From positions 1-38,454 of the IMG/VR virus record IMGVR_UViG_3300047444_000171: a stretch of 38,454 bases of DNA; one strand, written 5' to 3'. Below the pieces are notes generated by a model. The model searched no databases. It saw only the letters and a list, made by a program, of their open reading frames with translations, and was not told the DNA's origin. A program made the translations under genes and the position numbers. Below are positions 23,824 through 31,008 of the stretch, piece by piece; position 1 is the stretch's first letter; the number at the start of each line of letters is the position of its first letter. The DNA is from a virus.

Positions 23824-25473
23824 CTACCCGAACCCATGAACCCGGCCCGTCCGGACCCGCTTCTTCTGCGCCTTCGCCCAGTCCGGCGACGCCAACAACG
23901 CCCTGCGCGCCATGTCCGCCAACTGCATCGCCGCGAAGGCGTCCACCTTCTTAGGGCTCTCCCTGCTCTCCTTACCGAAGGACACACCCCAACGATTGGG
24001 GCGACGCCGGCAGTTACCGACATGCCGGGCCAGCACCGGGTGCCCGGTGTGCGGCAGACGGCCGTCCTCGATGGCCTGCACCAGAGCCTCAGTCGCCAAG
24101 GTCAATTCCTGCTGGCGGCCCCGCATGTCCCAGCCCACCGCCGACTTCGGTGAGGCCCGCACCACGAGCTCGTCCCGGTAAGTCTCGGTCCATTCGTCGA
24201 TGTATGACTCCCACAGCTTGACGTCGGCGAAGAACGCCCGAACGTTCCACCGGCCGAACGCGTGCGCCACCATGTCGGAGACCTGCTTGCGGTCGACCTC
24301 CCAGCCCTTGGCCGCCGGACCGTCCGGGCGCTCCCAGATCCCCAGCGGCTGAACCAGACGGTCCGACAGCCGCATCGCAATCAACGCGGTGGCATCGTCA
24401 GTCTTGCCGCCGTCGAACCCGAGCACGATGTCATCGCCGTCCTCCAGCCGATGCTCCGAGGCGCACTTGGCCCAGTCGCCAGGGTCCAGCAGGGCGTCCT
24501 CGGCAGCCACTGGCTGGTTCAGCCAGTACCGGCGCGAATCCGACGGCGCCGACTGCGGATCCCAGATCTCGGCGATGATGCCGTCCAGATCCATCCAGTC
24601 CGCAGCCGGCCCGTAGGCCGCCTTCAGCCCGGCAAGCAGGGCATCGCGGTCCGCGAGATCCGTACCGTCCGGAGCCTGCCGGTGATCGAAGAGCAGGCCA
24701 GCCGCGTCCGCGTCCCTGATCCGGCCCTCACGAATCGCCTTGTAGTAGGTGTGGGTGGCCTCGGCCACCGAGTCCTGGCCAGGCTCGTACATCGTCGACG
24801 TCTCAAGGCACCACGGCTCAGCCTCTTTGCGCTTCCTCAAGTTCCGGCGGACCGTGCCGTGCATCCTGCGCAGCTCCGGCAGGACGTACAGGTGCGTTTC
24901 GTCGAAGACGGCGAAAGTCTCCTTGCCGCCGTCCTTGGCGGCCGAGCTGGCCGTGGACGGGGTGATCTCGCCGCGCTGCTGGTGCAGGACGATCCTCGAC
25001 GACGTCTGCGCCGACTTGCCGATGTCGATGCCCGGAAAGTCGTCGCCATGGTGCTCGACGAGGTGCTCCAGCATCGTCGAGACATTGTCGTAAGTATTGC
25101 CCGACTGTCCCTCTTCCGTGGCCAGACAGCGGATGAACGGCGACCTGACCGGCCGCCCGACCGGCTCCCCGTCCGCGTCCCAACCAGCGAACCGCACCGG
25201 GAAGAGCGCCTCGGCGACCACCAGCATCCCGGCCAGCTCCGACTTCGCCCGGCCCTTCGCTCGGGACAGGAACACCCGGCGGTACATCCGTCGGCCCGTT
25301 TCCGGGTCCAGCCGGTAGGCCTTGACGATGAACGCGTAGAACTCGTCGTCCAGCTCGATCGGATCGCCTATCACATCACCGGGGCCGTGGCACAGGTACT
25401 CCTCGATGTGCCGGACGATCTCGTGACCGAGGGATGGGAACTCGCCTTCATACTGGGCACCGCGCCACGGCAT
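23824..25473 (-). CDS. terL: Terminase large subunit
   Basis: A 549-residue ATPase-nuclease that drives DNA packaging. The ATPase domain has a variant Walker A, SRAKGRAKSE (residues 70-79), and Walker B with FAVFDETH (Asp191, Glu192). The RNase H-like nuclease domain has LGFDGGKTDDAT (Asp354), AFFADVKLWE (Asp417) and KKVDAFAAMQ (Asp511). These are the motifs of a functional headful- or cos-type terminase. ATG at 25473 has AGGGGG upstream and follows the small-terminase stop by eight bases. It meets the portal gene with a 15-base gap. Confidence 0.96.
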   Translation of the reverse strand: MPWRGAQYEGEFPSLGHEIVRHIEEYLCHGPGDVIGDPIELDDEFYAFIVKAYRLDPETGRRMYRRVFLSRAKGRAKSELAGMLVVAEALFPVRFAGWDADGEPVGRPVRSPFIRCLATEEGQSGNTYDNVSTMLEHLVEHHGDDFPGIDIGKSAQTSSRIVLHQQRGEITPSTASSAAKDGGKETFAVFDETHLYVLPELRRMHGTVRRNLRKRKEAEPWCLETSTMYEPGQDSVAEATHTYYKAIREGRIRDADAAGLLFDHRQAPDGTDLADRDALLAGLKAAYGPAADWMDLDGIIAEIWDPQSAPSDSRRYWLNQPVAAEDALLDPGDWAKCASEHRLEDGDDIVLGFDGGKTDDATALIAMRLSDRLVQPLGIWERPDGPAAKGWEVDRKQVSDMVAHAFGRWNVRAFFADVKLWESYIDEWTETYRDELVVRASPKSAVGWDMRGRQQELTLATEALVQAIEDGRLPHTGHPVLARHVGNCRRRPNRWGVSFGKESRESPKKVDAFAAMQLADMARRALLASPDWAKAQKKRVRTGRVHGFG

Positions 25474-25481
25474 CGGACCCC

Positions 25482-25940
25482 CTACACGGCGTCCTCGCTG
25501 ACGATCCGCAGGTTCTTGCGGCGGTCCGACGTCGACCGCGGCGTCTCCGGAGCGGCAGGCCGGTCAGCCGGAGTCTCGATCTTCAGCTTCAGGCGCATCC
25601 GGTCCTCCGGCGTAGCCCCGTACTTCGCGGCCCGCAAACGCACCTCGGATGCGAACTCCCAGCGCCCCTTGGTCCACATGACGTGATGCAGGAGGGCCGT
25701 GTCGAGCAGGAAGTCCCAGTCGGTGGCGATGAACGTCTGGGCCTGCGGCGACCGCCGCCAGGTCTCCCACCACTGCACCGTCCGCAGATGCCACGACTCT
25801 TGGTCCGGCAGTACGCCCTCCGGCAATTCGGGCCCGCGGACTTCGTCGTCCGCCTCGACCCGCTGCATCTCCGCGTCCCGCGCCTTCGAATCCCGGGCCC
25901 GCGAACGCGTCTCCTTCGGAGCGAAACCACGACCAGCCAT
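25482..25940 (-). CDS. terS: Terminase small subunit
   Basis: A 152-residue protein starting MAGRGFAPKETRSRARDSKA with a basic, disordered N-terminus. The helical core (about 45-125) includes SWHLRTVQWWETWRRSPQAQ and GRWEFASEVRLRAAKYGATPE, as in P27/phi-type small terminases. RMRLKLKIETP follows. It recognises the packaging site and feeds DNA to the large subunit. ATG at 25940 has GAAGGGGG eight bases upstream. The next gene upstream ends 15 bases before it, so the genes form one operon. Confidence 0.87.
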   Translation of the reverse strand: MAGRGFAPKETRSRARDSKARDAEMQRVEADDEVRGPELPEGVLPDQESWHLRTVQWWETWRRSPQAQTFIATDWDFLLDTALLHHVMWTKGRWEFASEVRLRAAKYGATPEDRMRLKLKIETPADRPAAPETPRSTSDRRKNLRIVSEDAV

Positions 25941-25954
25941 CAGGGATACCCCCT

Positions 25955-26557
25955 TCACAGCAAGTCGGCGATCACCTTCGACAGATCGGCCAGCTTCGAC
26001 GGAGCGTCCTCGAACGGGCAACGGGTGACGGTGATGTAGCGGCCCCGGTCGTACACCTCAACAGCCTTCTCGCCCTGGCGCAGCTTCCGGCCGCGGCCCA
26101 CCTCGCCGTAGCCCCAGCAGTGCAGGCCGGTGCCCGACGGCGACACCTCGATATAAGTGGCCGGCAGTCGGTCCACGATCTCCCGCGCCCACGGCAGCAG
26201 TTCGCCGCCCACCAGGGCATGGTCGAGGTCGATGCATACGAGCCGGTCCTCGGCCGTCAGGACGAAGCCGAGTCCGGCGCCGGCCGTCGAACGGTCAGCA
26301 GTCTTGTGCGTTGCCCACGTTGATGGGTCCGTCGACGAAGCCGCCATCACGTTCTGCCCGGTCACGGACAACGGGACCTTGCGGTCCGTGTGGCGGACCC
26401 ACTGCCGGCGCCGCGTCATCGCCGAGGGCAGCGGATCAGCCGACCGCTTGCGCTCGACGTAGGCGGCGTTGCGGCAACGGCCGGAGCAGAACCGGGCGTT
26501 GTGGGCGTGCCGGGCGCCGAGGTGCTCCCGGCAGTGCTCGCAGCGTCGCGTCTTCAT
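25955..26557 (-). CDS. Stand-alone Prim-Pol-like protein with N-terminal zinc finger
   Basis: A 200-residue protein. The N-terminus has a C-x2-C-x14-C-x3-C finger (Cys6, 9, 24, 28) followed by a basic helix. The rest matches the archaeo-eukaryotic primase-like (Prim-Pol) N-terminal domain of phage primases: WVRHTDRKVPLSV, LVCIDLDHAL with Asp110 and Asp112, EVSPSGTGLH with His146, and VEVYDRGRYITVT. No helicase domain follows, unlike in most phage primase-polymerases. There is no Shine-Dalgarno sequence; a promoter places the transcript start at or near the ATG. Position just before the terminase genes is unusual for a replication enzyme. Confidence 0.82.
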   Translation of the reverse strand: MKTRRCEHCREHLGARHAHNARFCSGRCRNAAYVERKRSADPLPSAMTRRRQWVRHTDRKVPLSVTGQNVMAASSTDPSTWATHKTADRSTAGAGLGFVLTAEDRLVCIDLDHALVGGELLPWAREIVDRLPATYIEVSPSGTGLHCWGYGEVGRGRKLRQGEKAVEVYDRGRYITVTRCPFEDAPSKLADLSKVIADLL

Positions 26558-27013
26558 GGGATCAGGTTAGCCTCTTGCGTGACGCCAATCAATGGGTTGA
26601 CCTGGGGAAACTTTGAGGATCCGACCCAACTTCCCTGTAGTGCGAAGTCGATCACCCAATGAGGCGACTAGAGAAACCGCAGGTCAGAGCTTGATCACAA
26701 AGACCCCAGTGTCGTGCGCACCGCGCCAAGCTAACGTGCCCGATCGTCAAATTAAGTTGATCTTGGAGGGACCCCCCAGGTGATCTTGAAAAGTTGGATC
26801 AAGAAAAGTTTGACCATGATCAATCCAACCTTGATCATCAATTTCATGATCGTGAAGGTCGGTGGATCTTCAAGCTCCTCATCCCAAGCAGACACCCGAC
26901 GTGGGCCGAAAGCACCTGCCTGCCCGGCTGGTCATGGTCACCGAGGTACCACCTCGACCATGCCGACGACCCGACACAAGCACGAGCCGACGCGGCCACA
27001 GCCACGACAGCAG
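26558..27013. other. AT-rich non-coding region with GATC/TTGATC motifs, candidate cos site or origin
   Basis: No convincing gene is present on either strand. The stretch 26640-26875 is much richer in A and T than the surroundings and contains about ten GATC tetranucleotides, most within TTGATC or its complement: 26691-26697, 26757-26765, 26780-26790, 26797-26803, 26816-26822, 26831-26837 and 26846-26851. Near-palindromes lie at 26809-26822 and 26843-26855. It separates the HNH nuclease from the Prim-Pol/terminase operon, the place where cos-type phages keep the cohesive end. Iteron-like spacing also fits an origin or multi-site operator. Confidence 0.5.
26564..26592 (-). promoter_or_regulatory. 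Predicted leaderless promoter of the packaging operon
   Basis: On the minus strand TTGATT (26592-26587), a 17-base spacer and TAACCT (26569-26564) resemble a sigma-70-type promoter. The ATG at 26557 lies six bases past the -10, so transcription would start on or very near the start codon. No ribosome site is visible before this ATG. The call is by inspection only. Confidence 0.5.
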
Positions 27014-27325
27014 CTACGGCATCAGCCCAGGGTGTGCCTCCGCCGGCCTGGTGCGGGGCGGCTTGGCGTGGGCCACGGCGGACGCCTCACGCCCGGTCTT
27101 CTGGTCGTGATGCCACTGGCAGAGGGCCCACAGATTTGCTTCGCTGTGGTCGTCCACGCCTTGGGCTGCGTTGATTTTGTGGTCGACCTGGTTGGCCGGC
27201 TCCCCGCAGATTCCGCCGGTGATGAGGGGCCATTGGCAGGCGTGCCTGTCGCGGCGCAGGATGCGGGCCCTGATCCGGGCCCAGCCTTTGGGTAGCGGGG
27301 CTGAGCGCCTGCCTTGGCTGGGCAT
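27014..27325 (-). CDS. Terminase-associated HNH endonuclease
   Basis: A 103-residue HNH nuclease. LPKGWARIRARILRRDRHAC begins the domain, and the metal/zinc residues are Cys30, Cys40, Cys69 and the HH pair at 72-73. QVDHKI carries the Asp48-His49 motif, ANLWALCQWHHDQK the Asn and final His. This is the HK97 gp74-like form encoded beside terminase in cos-type phages, where it helps the terminase cut the concatemer. The start overlaps the stop of the preceding reading frame as TGATG. Its place before the GATC-rich region and the terminase genes suggests the cohesive end is nearby. Confidence 0.9.
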   Translation of the reverse strand: MPSQGRRSAPLPKGWARIRARILRRDRHACQWPLITGGICGEPANQVDHKINAAQGVDDHSEANLWALCQWHHDQKTGREASAVAHAKPPRTRPAEAHPGLMP

Positions 27326-27614
27326 CAGCCGTTGCCCTTGCTGTCGCCGCCGCGGGTGGCGCGGTGTGCTACTTCTTCGCCTGCCGCGTGGCCTGGCCTG
27401 GCGCCTGTGGCTCGCACGTGCAGGTTGGAGCAGAGGCCCTTCACGATGCTGGGGCTGACGTGCTTGCCGAGCTCGACGACACAGCGGTCGAAGCTAAGAA
27501 GTCGCCGGGAACTCCCCATTGGATCTTTGCTGCGCCTTCGCCGTGCGCCCAATATTCCATCAGGCGTTCGGTTGCTGCGACGTCTCCTGGGGTTGCTTCA
27601 CGTCCTGCGACCAT
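27325..27614 (-). pseudogene. Frame-disrupted small gene
   Basis: An ATG at 27614 with an excellent AGGAGGTGAT site opens MVAGREATPGDVAATERLME, then YWAHGEGAAKIQWGVPGDF. After this the frame runs into LASTAVSSSSASTSAPAS and stops. A second frame, offset by -1, carries FDRCVVELGKHVSPSIVKGL and CSNLHVRATGARPGHA, the natural continuation of a short domain known from actinophage proteins. The junction has GAAG-CTAA-GAAG on the plus strand, consistent with an eight-base duplication or insertion. Total length 290 bases is not a multiple of three. It could be a recent lesion, an assembly error or a programmed frameshift at a TTA codon. Confidence 0.6.
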
Positions 27615-27651
27615 GTGGCATCACCTCCTCTTCCGCTCGGCTGGAACGTCG

Positions 27652-27855
27652 TCAGCTCGGCGCCTGTCCGGGTTCGGTCGGCGGGTTGTCGACGCGCTGG
27701 ATGGTGGCGCCGAGATCGTCGGGGAGGGCGTAGCAGAGGCCGGCTGCGTCGGAGAACAGGGCCCAGCCGTCTTGGAATTCGAGGGTGAGCTGGGGGTCTT
27801 CGATGACGACTTCTTCGCCTGCTTGTCCTGGCTGGCTGATGACGTAGGCGGGCAT
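27652..27855 (-). CDS. Small hypothetical protein, tandem paralogue 1
   Basis: A 67-residue protein starting MPAYVISQPGQAGEEVVIED and containing LTLEFQDGWALFSDAAGLCY. It looks like a small all-beta fold. The next gene upstream encodes a recognisable relative with MPAY at the start and LTLTVQGEWVLFADSNGPCA in the same place, so the two arose by duplication. ATG at 27855 has a strong AAGGAGG. No known family is recognised. Confidence 0.72.
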   Translation of the reverse strand: MPAYVISQPGQAGEEVVIEDPQLTLEFQDGWALFSDAAGLCYALPDDLGATIQRVDNPPTEPGQAPS

Positions 27856-27869
27856 GGCTGCGTCCTCCT

Positions 27870-28100
27870 TCAGCCGTTGATGAGCTTGAAGAGGTGGTCG
27901 GCAGAGGCTTCGTCGAGCGGTGGCCTGTCGGCGATGCGGGTGATGATCACGCCGAAGTGGGCTGGGATCACGGCGCAGGGGCCGTTCGAGTCAGCGAAGA
28001 GAACCCACTCGCCCTGGACGGTGAGCGTCAGATCGTCGCCTTCGACGATGCTGTCCCGGTGACGGTACTCGTGCGGGAAGGTCAACTGGTACGCAGGCAT
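27870..28100 (-). CDS. Small hypothetical protein, tandem paralogue 2
   Basis: A 76-residue protein starting MPAYQLTFPHEYRHRDSIVE. The ATG at 28100 has GAGAGG upstream and gives the same MPAY beginning as its paralogue; the frame is open further upstream without a site. The body, DDLTLTVQGEWVLFADSNGP followed by FGVIITRIADRPPLD, aligns with the neighbouring protein. The extra C-terminus, DEASADHLFKLING, closely resembles the end of the frameshifted tail chaperone. Function is unknown. Confidence 0.72.
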   Translation of the reverse strand: MPAYQLTFPHEYRHRDSIVEGDDLTLTVQGEWVLFADSNGPCAVIPAHFGVIITRIADRPPLDEASADHLFKLING

Positions 28101-28140
28101 GGGGTCCTCTCGCTTCGGTCCTTGCCCTGCCAGCCGCCAC

Positions 28141-28350
28141 TCATCGCTGCTCCTCGGTGTCGCGTCCACACCAAGAGCATCGGCGGTCTAGGCCGCGCCA
28201 GGGTTTGCCGTGCCGTCCTCGACGGTGCAGGTAGCGCATCCGGGAGGCGTAGATGCGGGAGTGGACCGCTACGTAGACCCTGTGCAGGCCTCCGCCCTCA
28301 CGCTTGAAGCTGGGGATGCACTGGTAGCAGAGGTCGAGGATGCGGGCCAT
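28141..28350 (-). CDS. Small basic protein with possible zinc site
   Basis: A 69-residue very basic protein starting MARILDLCYQCIPSFKREGG and ending CSWCGRDTEEQR. The CxxC at residues 8-11 and the CSWCG near the end could bind one zinc ion. RVYVAVHSRIYASRMRYLHR in the middle is highly basic and could contact nucleic acid. ATG at 28350 follows AAGGAG. It lies 16 bases after the epimerase stop, in the same operon. Function is unknown. Confidence 0.6.
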   Translation of the reverse strand: MARILDLCYQCIPSFKREGGGLHRVYVAVHSRIYASRMRYLHRRGRHGKPWRGLDRRCSWCGRDTEEQR

Positions 28351-28366
28351 GGCGCGGGCTCCTTGG

Positions 28367-29248
28367 TCAGGCTGTGAGTGCGCGCCTGATGCCTTCTTCG
28401 AGTTCGATCTTCGGCTGGTAGACGTCGAGCATGCGCTTGGGGTCGCAGACGCGGTGGTGAACGCCCTGCGGCGCAGTCGCAAGGTGCTTGATCTCCGGCG
28501 TGTATCCGGCGGCCGCGGTTACGAGGCCAGCGAGTTCGTCGAACGAGACCGCTCTGCCCCAGCCGAGGTTGATCGGCCCGTGCACGCCTTGGTCGACGGC
28601 TGCGAGGGTGGCGCCGACGAGGTCGTCGACGTGGATCCAGTCGCGTGTCGAGCTGCCGTCTCCCCACACCTCGAACGGATCCTGCCTGGCTCTGGCTCGG
28701 GCGATGAACGCCGGGAACGGGTAGGCCTCGTGCTGGTCCGTGCCGTAGCCGGAGAACGGCCTGAGCACCGTCATGCGCGTACCCTCGGCCGCCGCGTACT
28801 GGCAGAGCTGCTCCCCGGTCAGCTTGGCCAGTCCGTAGGTCGCGTCGGGCCGGCCGAGCTGCTCGTAATCGATGTCGTCCTCAACGAGCCGGCGGATGTC
28901 GCCGGGTTGCTGGAGCGCGACCGGGTAGGCGGCCGAGCTAGAGAAGTACACGGCGCGCGGCGTACCCGAGCGGGCGAGCCAGCGCATGTACCAGGCGTCG
29001 AGCGCCAGGTTTGTGGCGACTCCGAGCGGGGAGCCGTCGATGCTGGCCCGGCCTCCGACGATGGCCGCGCAGTGGATCGCAAGGTCGAAGTGCTCGCGAT
29101 CCCGTAGGAAGAAGTCGAGGGCGTCTCTGCCATAGACGATCGGGGAGACGTTGAGGTCGATCGCAAGAACGTCGTCACCCCGCTCGCGCAGGGCCTGGTG
29201 CAGGTGACGGCCGACGAACCCGGCGGCACCGGTCAGGAGGACGCGCAT
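28367..29248 (-). CDS. NAD-dependent sugar epimerase/dehydratase
   Basis: A 293-residue extended short-chain dehydrogenase. GAAGFVG (residues 7-13) binds NAD(P). SSS (103-105) and YGLAK (Tyr138, Lys142) form the catalytic triad. The C-terminal part has LRPFSGYGTDQHEAYPFPAF, RDWIHVDDLVGA and GPINLG, as in nucleotide-sugar epimerases. It probably alters a UDP- or GDP-sugar. ATG at 29248 overlaps the previous stop as TGATG. It lies with a methyltransferase and a glycosyltransferase, so it may supply a special sugar for attachment to phage or host structures. Confidence 0.9.
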   Translation of the reverse strand: MRVLLTGAAGFVGRHLHQALRERGDDVLAIDLNVSPIVYGRDALDFFLRDREHFDLAIHCAAIVGGRASIDGSPLGVATNLALDAWYMRWLARSGTPRAVYFSSSAAYPVALQQPGDIRRLVEDDIDYEQLGRPDATYGLAKLTGEQLCQYAAAEGTRMTVLRPFSGYGTDQHEAYPFPAFIARARARQDPFEVWGDGSSTRDWIHVDDLVGATLAAVDQGVHGPINLGWGRAVSFDELAGLVTAAAGYTPEIKHLATAPQGVHHRVCDPKRMLDVYQPKIELEEGIRRALTA

Positions 29249-29571
29249 CAGTCCTCCCCGCATTCGGTGGCAGTGTGCCAGAGGCCGTCGTGGACGGCTT
29301 CCTCTGGAAACCGTCTGACGGTTGGCGAGCTAGCCCAGTCGACGCGTTCACGGAAGTCATGGGCGTGGGACCCGAAGATCAGCAGGTCGGCGACCCATTC
29401 ACCTTCGTAGCCGTTAGAGCAGCCGTCGTAGGGTTCGCGGCGCAGATGGTGCGGTAGCGAGGTGACGAACGCGGCGCGGCAGGGCGCTGTGGTGATCGTA
29501 CCGTCGGCGTGCTGCGTAATAGCCGTGTGGTGGACGACGTCACCGACACGCACAGGGGGTTGGGCGTTCAT
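29248..29571 (-). CDS. Hypothetical protein in the modification cassette
   Basis: A 107-residue protein starting MNAQPPVRVGDVVHHTAITQ. It has a beta-rich first half and several aromatic and His residues (GEWVADLLIFGSHAHDFRER) but no motif I can name. The ATG overlaps the methyltransferase stop as ATGA and the stop overlaps the epimerase start as TGATG, so all three are translated together. It may be an accessory of the sugar-modification pathway. Function is unknown. Confidence 0.6.
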   Translation of the reverse strand: MNAQPPVRVGDVVHHTAITQHADGTITTAPCRAAFVTSLPHHLRREPYDGCSNGYEGEWVADLLIFGSHAHDFRERVDWASSPTVRRFPEEAVHDGLWHTATECGED

Positions 29572-30164
29572 GCGGCTTTGACTGCCTTGTACACGCCCCA
29601 CGGCAGCTCGCTGTCGACGGGCTCCAGGCCGATGCGGGTGCAGGCATCGGCCTGCTGCTCGCGGGACCAGGTCGTGACGCCGATCCAGTGGCTGGCTTCC
29701 GAAGGCTGGTCGCTGAGGGGCCAGTCGAGGACGAGCAGGCCGCCCAGCTTCGTCGCCGCTCGAAGCTTGGTGATGATGTCGAGGCAGTCGGCATAGCTGT
29801 GGTGGATGAGGACGGCGAGCGCATACACGGCGTCCATGCGGCGCCGCCCGAGGTGCGCGGCAATGCCGTCGGCCGCAGCGTGCACGGTCGTTACGTCAGG
29901 GGCGCGGTCGGTGAGCCAGTCGAGCATCCGCTGCGACGAGTCGACGGCCGTCACCTCGTAGCCGAGCCCCGCCAGGGGGATGGCGACGCGGCCGTCGCCA
30001 CAGCCGAAGTCCATGACCTTGGCGCTGGCGGGGATGACGGTGGCGAGCATGGCGGCCTGCTGCTGCCCGGACTCCCAGTACGCGTCTTCGGAAACGCGGC
30101 GGAGCGGGTGGATCGCGGCGGGGTCGGCCTGGTCCCAGGCCTGGATGACGTCAGCGGCAGTCAC
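29568..30164 (-). CDS. SAM-dependent methyltransferase
   Basis: A 198-residue class I methyltransferase. VMDFGCGDGR (residues 50-59) is motif I and binds S-adenosylmethionine, and YEVTAVDSS (about 68-76) is motif II. LGGLLVLDWPLSD (about 141-153) lies near motif IV. The fold resembles small-molecule or sugar methyltransferases rather than DNA methyltransferases: there is no DPPY or PC motif. GTG start at 30164 has GAGGAGG upstream. It overlaps the next gene by four bases and sits with glycosyltransferase and epimerase genes. A methylated sugar is a plausible product. Confidence 0.82.
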   Translation of the reverse strand: MTAADVIQAWDQADPAAIHPLRRVSEDAYWESGQQQAAMLATVIPASAKVMDFGCGDGRVAIPLAGLGYEVTAVDSSQRMLDWLTDRAPDVTTVHAAADGIAAHLGRRRMDAVYALAVLIHHSYADCLDIITKLRAATKLGGLLVLDWPLSDQPSEASHWIGVTTWSREQQADACTRIGLEPVDSELPWGVYKAVKAA

Positions 30165-30213
30165 GGGGGCCTCCTCGTTGACTACGATGGTTCCGAAGGA
30201 GCATCGATCGGCA

Positions 30214-30282
30214 GATCACCGGTCGATCACCGGCGCCCCGCGCGAACCCGTGCTCCCGGGTTGGGTTGAACCCAGGGGCGCC
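30214..30282 (-). ncRNA. Three-way-junction-like RNA element and tandem repeat
   Basis: On the minus strand GGCGCCCC (30282-30275) pairs perfectly with GGGGCGCC (30239-30232). Two hairpins fit inside: TGGGTT-C-AACCCA, and AACCCG with CGGGTT around GGAGCA. The second can replace part of the first, so a switch is conceivable. An 11-bp tandem repeat, GATCACCGG twice at 30214-30222 and 30225-30233, overlaps it. It lies between the glycosyltransferase stop (30290) and the methyltransferase start. It may be a terminator, RNA switch or protein-binding site; there is no tRNA anticodon arm or CCA end. Confidence 0.45.
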
Positions 30283-30289
30283 ACCAAGT

Positions 30290-30997
30290 TCAGCTCGCCT
30301 CGACGAGCAACCGGAGCTTCTCAAGGTCGGTGTCGAGGCCGCCCTCATCCCGGTAGGCGTAGTAGGCGGCGCTGTCGGCTCCGACCTGTTCGGGGCTGTT
30401 GCACTCCTCGTAGCCCTGATCTAGGTCCGCCTTGCCCGCCGCCGGGTGGAGGTGCTCGATGACCATGTCGTCGAGGTAGGTGATGCGTCCCATGCCCTTG
30501 CCCCACTCCAGCCACACAAGATCCACGCACAGGTGCACGAATGCTGAGGGCGCCATGAATCCGAGCGTCGTGACGATGTCGGAGGTCATGGCGACGGCTG
30601 TGGGCATCTGCTCGCCCATCAGCAGGTCGTTGCCGTAGACGATGCCGGGGCCGCCGGACAGGCAGATGCGGATGCGGGCGTCCCAGGCCTGCTCGGCAAC
30701 ACGGGGCCGGTGATCATCGCCCATGAATCCGAGGAACCGGTACTTCGATGCGGCCTTCACGGCCTGCTGGTTGAGCGTGCCCACCAGCCGACGCCGCTTC
30801 CCGAACACGAACCGCACCCGGCCGTCAGCCTTGTACGTGGCGGCGTGCGCCTTGTACCCGGCGAGCTCGGGGTCGTCGGTGTCCACGGCGAACAGGACGT
30901 CCGCGGTGGCGCCGGTGTCGTCCCACGCCTGCATGATCTCGGGGATCGCCTGCGGACGGCCGCGGGTCGGGATGATGACGAGCAGATCGTCGGCCAT
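30290..30997 (-). CDS. GT-A family glycosyltransferase
   Basis: A 235-residue protein starting MADDLLVIIPTRGRPQAIPE, the opening of a GT2-like domain. FAVDTDDPELAGY follows, and GFMGDDHRPR (Asp94, Asp95) gives the metal-binding DxD-like motif. The last part, TYLDDMVIEHLHPAAGK, holds the acidic and His residues seen at the end of this fold. It would transfer a sugar from a nucleotide donor. ATG at 30997 has GAGAGGGGG upstream. It follows a fibre-cassette gene and precedes a methyltransferase, so it may act on fibre or virion proteins. A role in DNA modification cannot be ruled out. Confidence 0.85.
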   Translation of the reverse strand: MADDLLVIIPTRGRPQAIPEIMQAWDDTGATADVLFAVDTDDPELAGYKAHAATYKADGRVRFVFGKRRRLVGTLNQQAVKAASKYRFLGFMGDDHRPRVAEQAWDARIRICLSGGPGIVYGNDLLMGEQMPTAVAMTSDIVTTLGFMAPSAFVHLCVDLVWLEWGKGMGRITYLDDMVIEHLHPAAGKADLDQGYEECNSPEQVGADSAAYYAYRDEGGLDTDLEKLRLLVEAS

Positions 30998-31008
30998 GAC
31001 GCCCCCTC

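Noticed and set aside
24262-25686. A 474-residue plus-strand frame opposite the terminase.
   Set aside because: Antisense of terL with Arg/Val-rich composition and no motif.
26780-27295. A plus-strand frame starting MILKSWIKKSLTMINP.
   Set aside because: It crosses the AT-rich repeat island and then runs antisense to the HNH gene. No ribosome site is convincing.
30232-30282. The clover-like folding was considered as a tRNA.
   Set aside because: There is no anticodon arm of normal size, no T-loop GTTCRANYC and no CCA end; length is only 51 bases.
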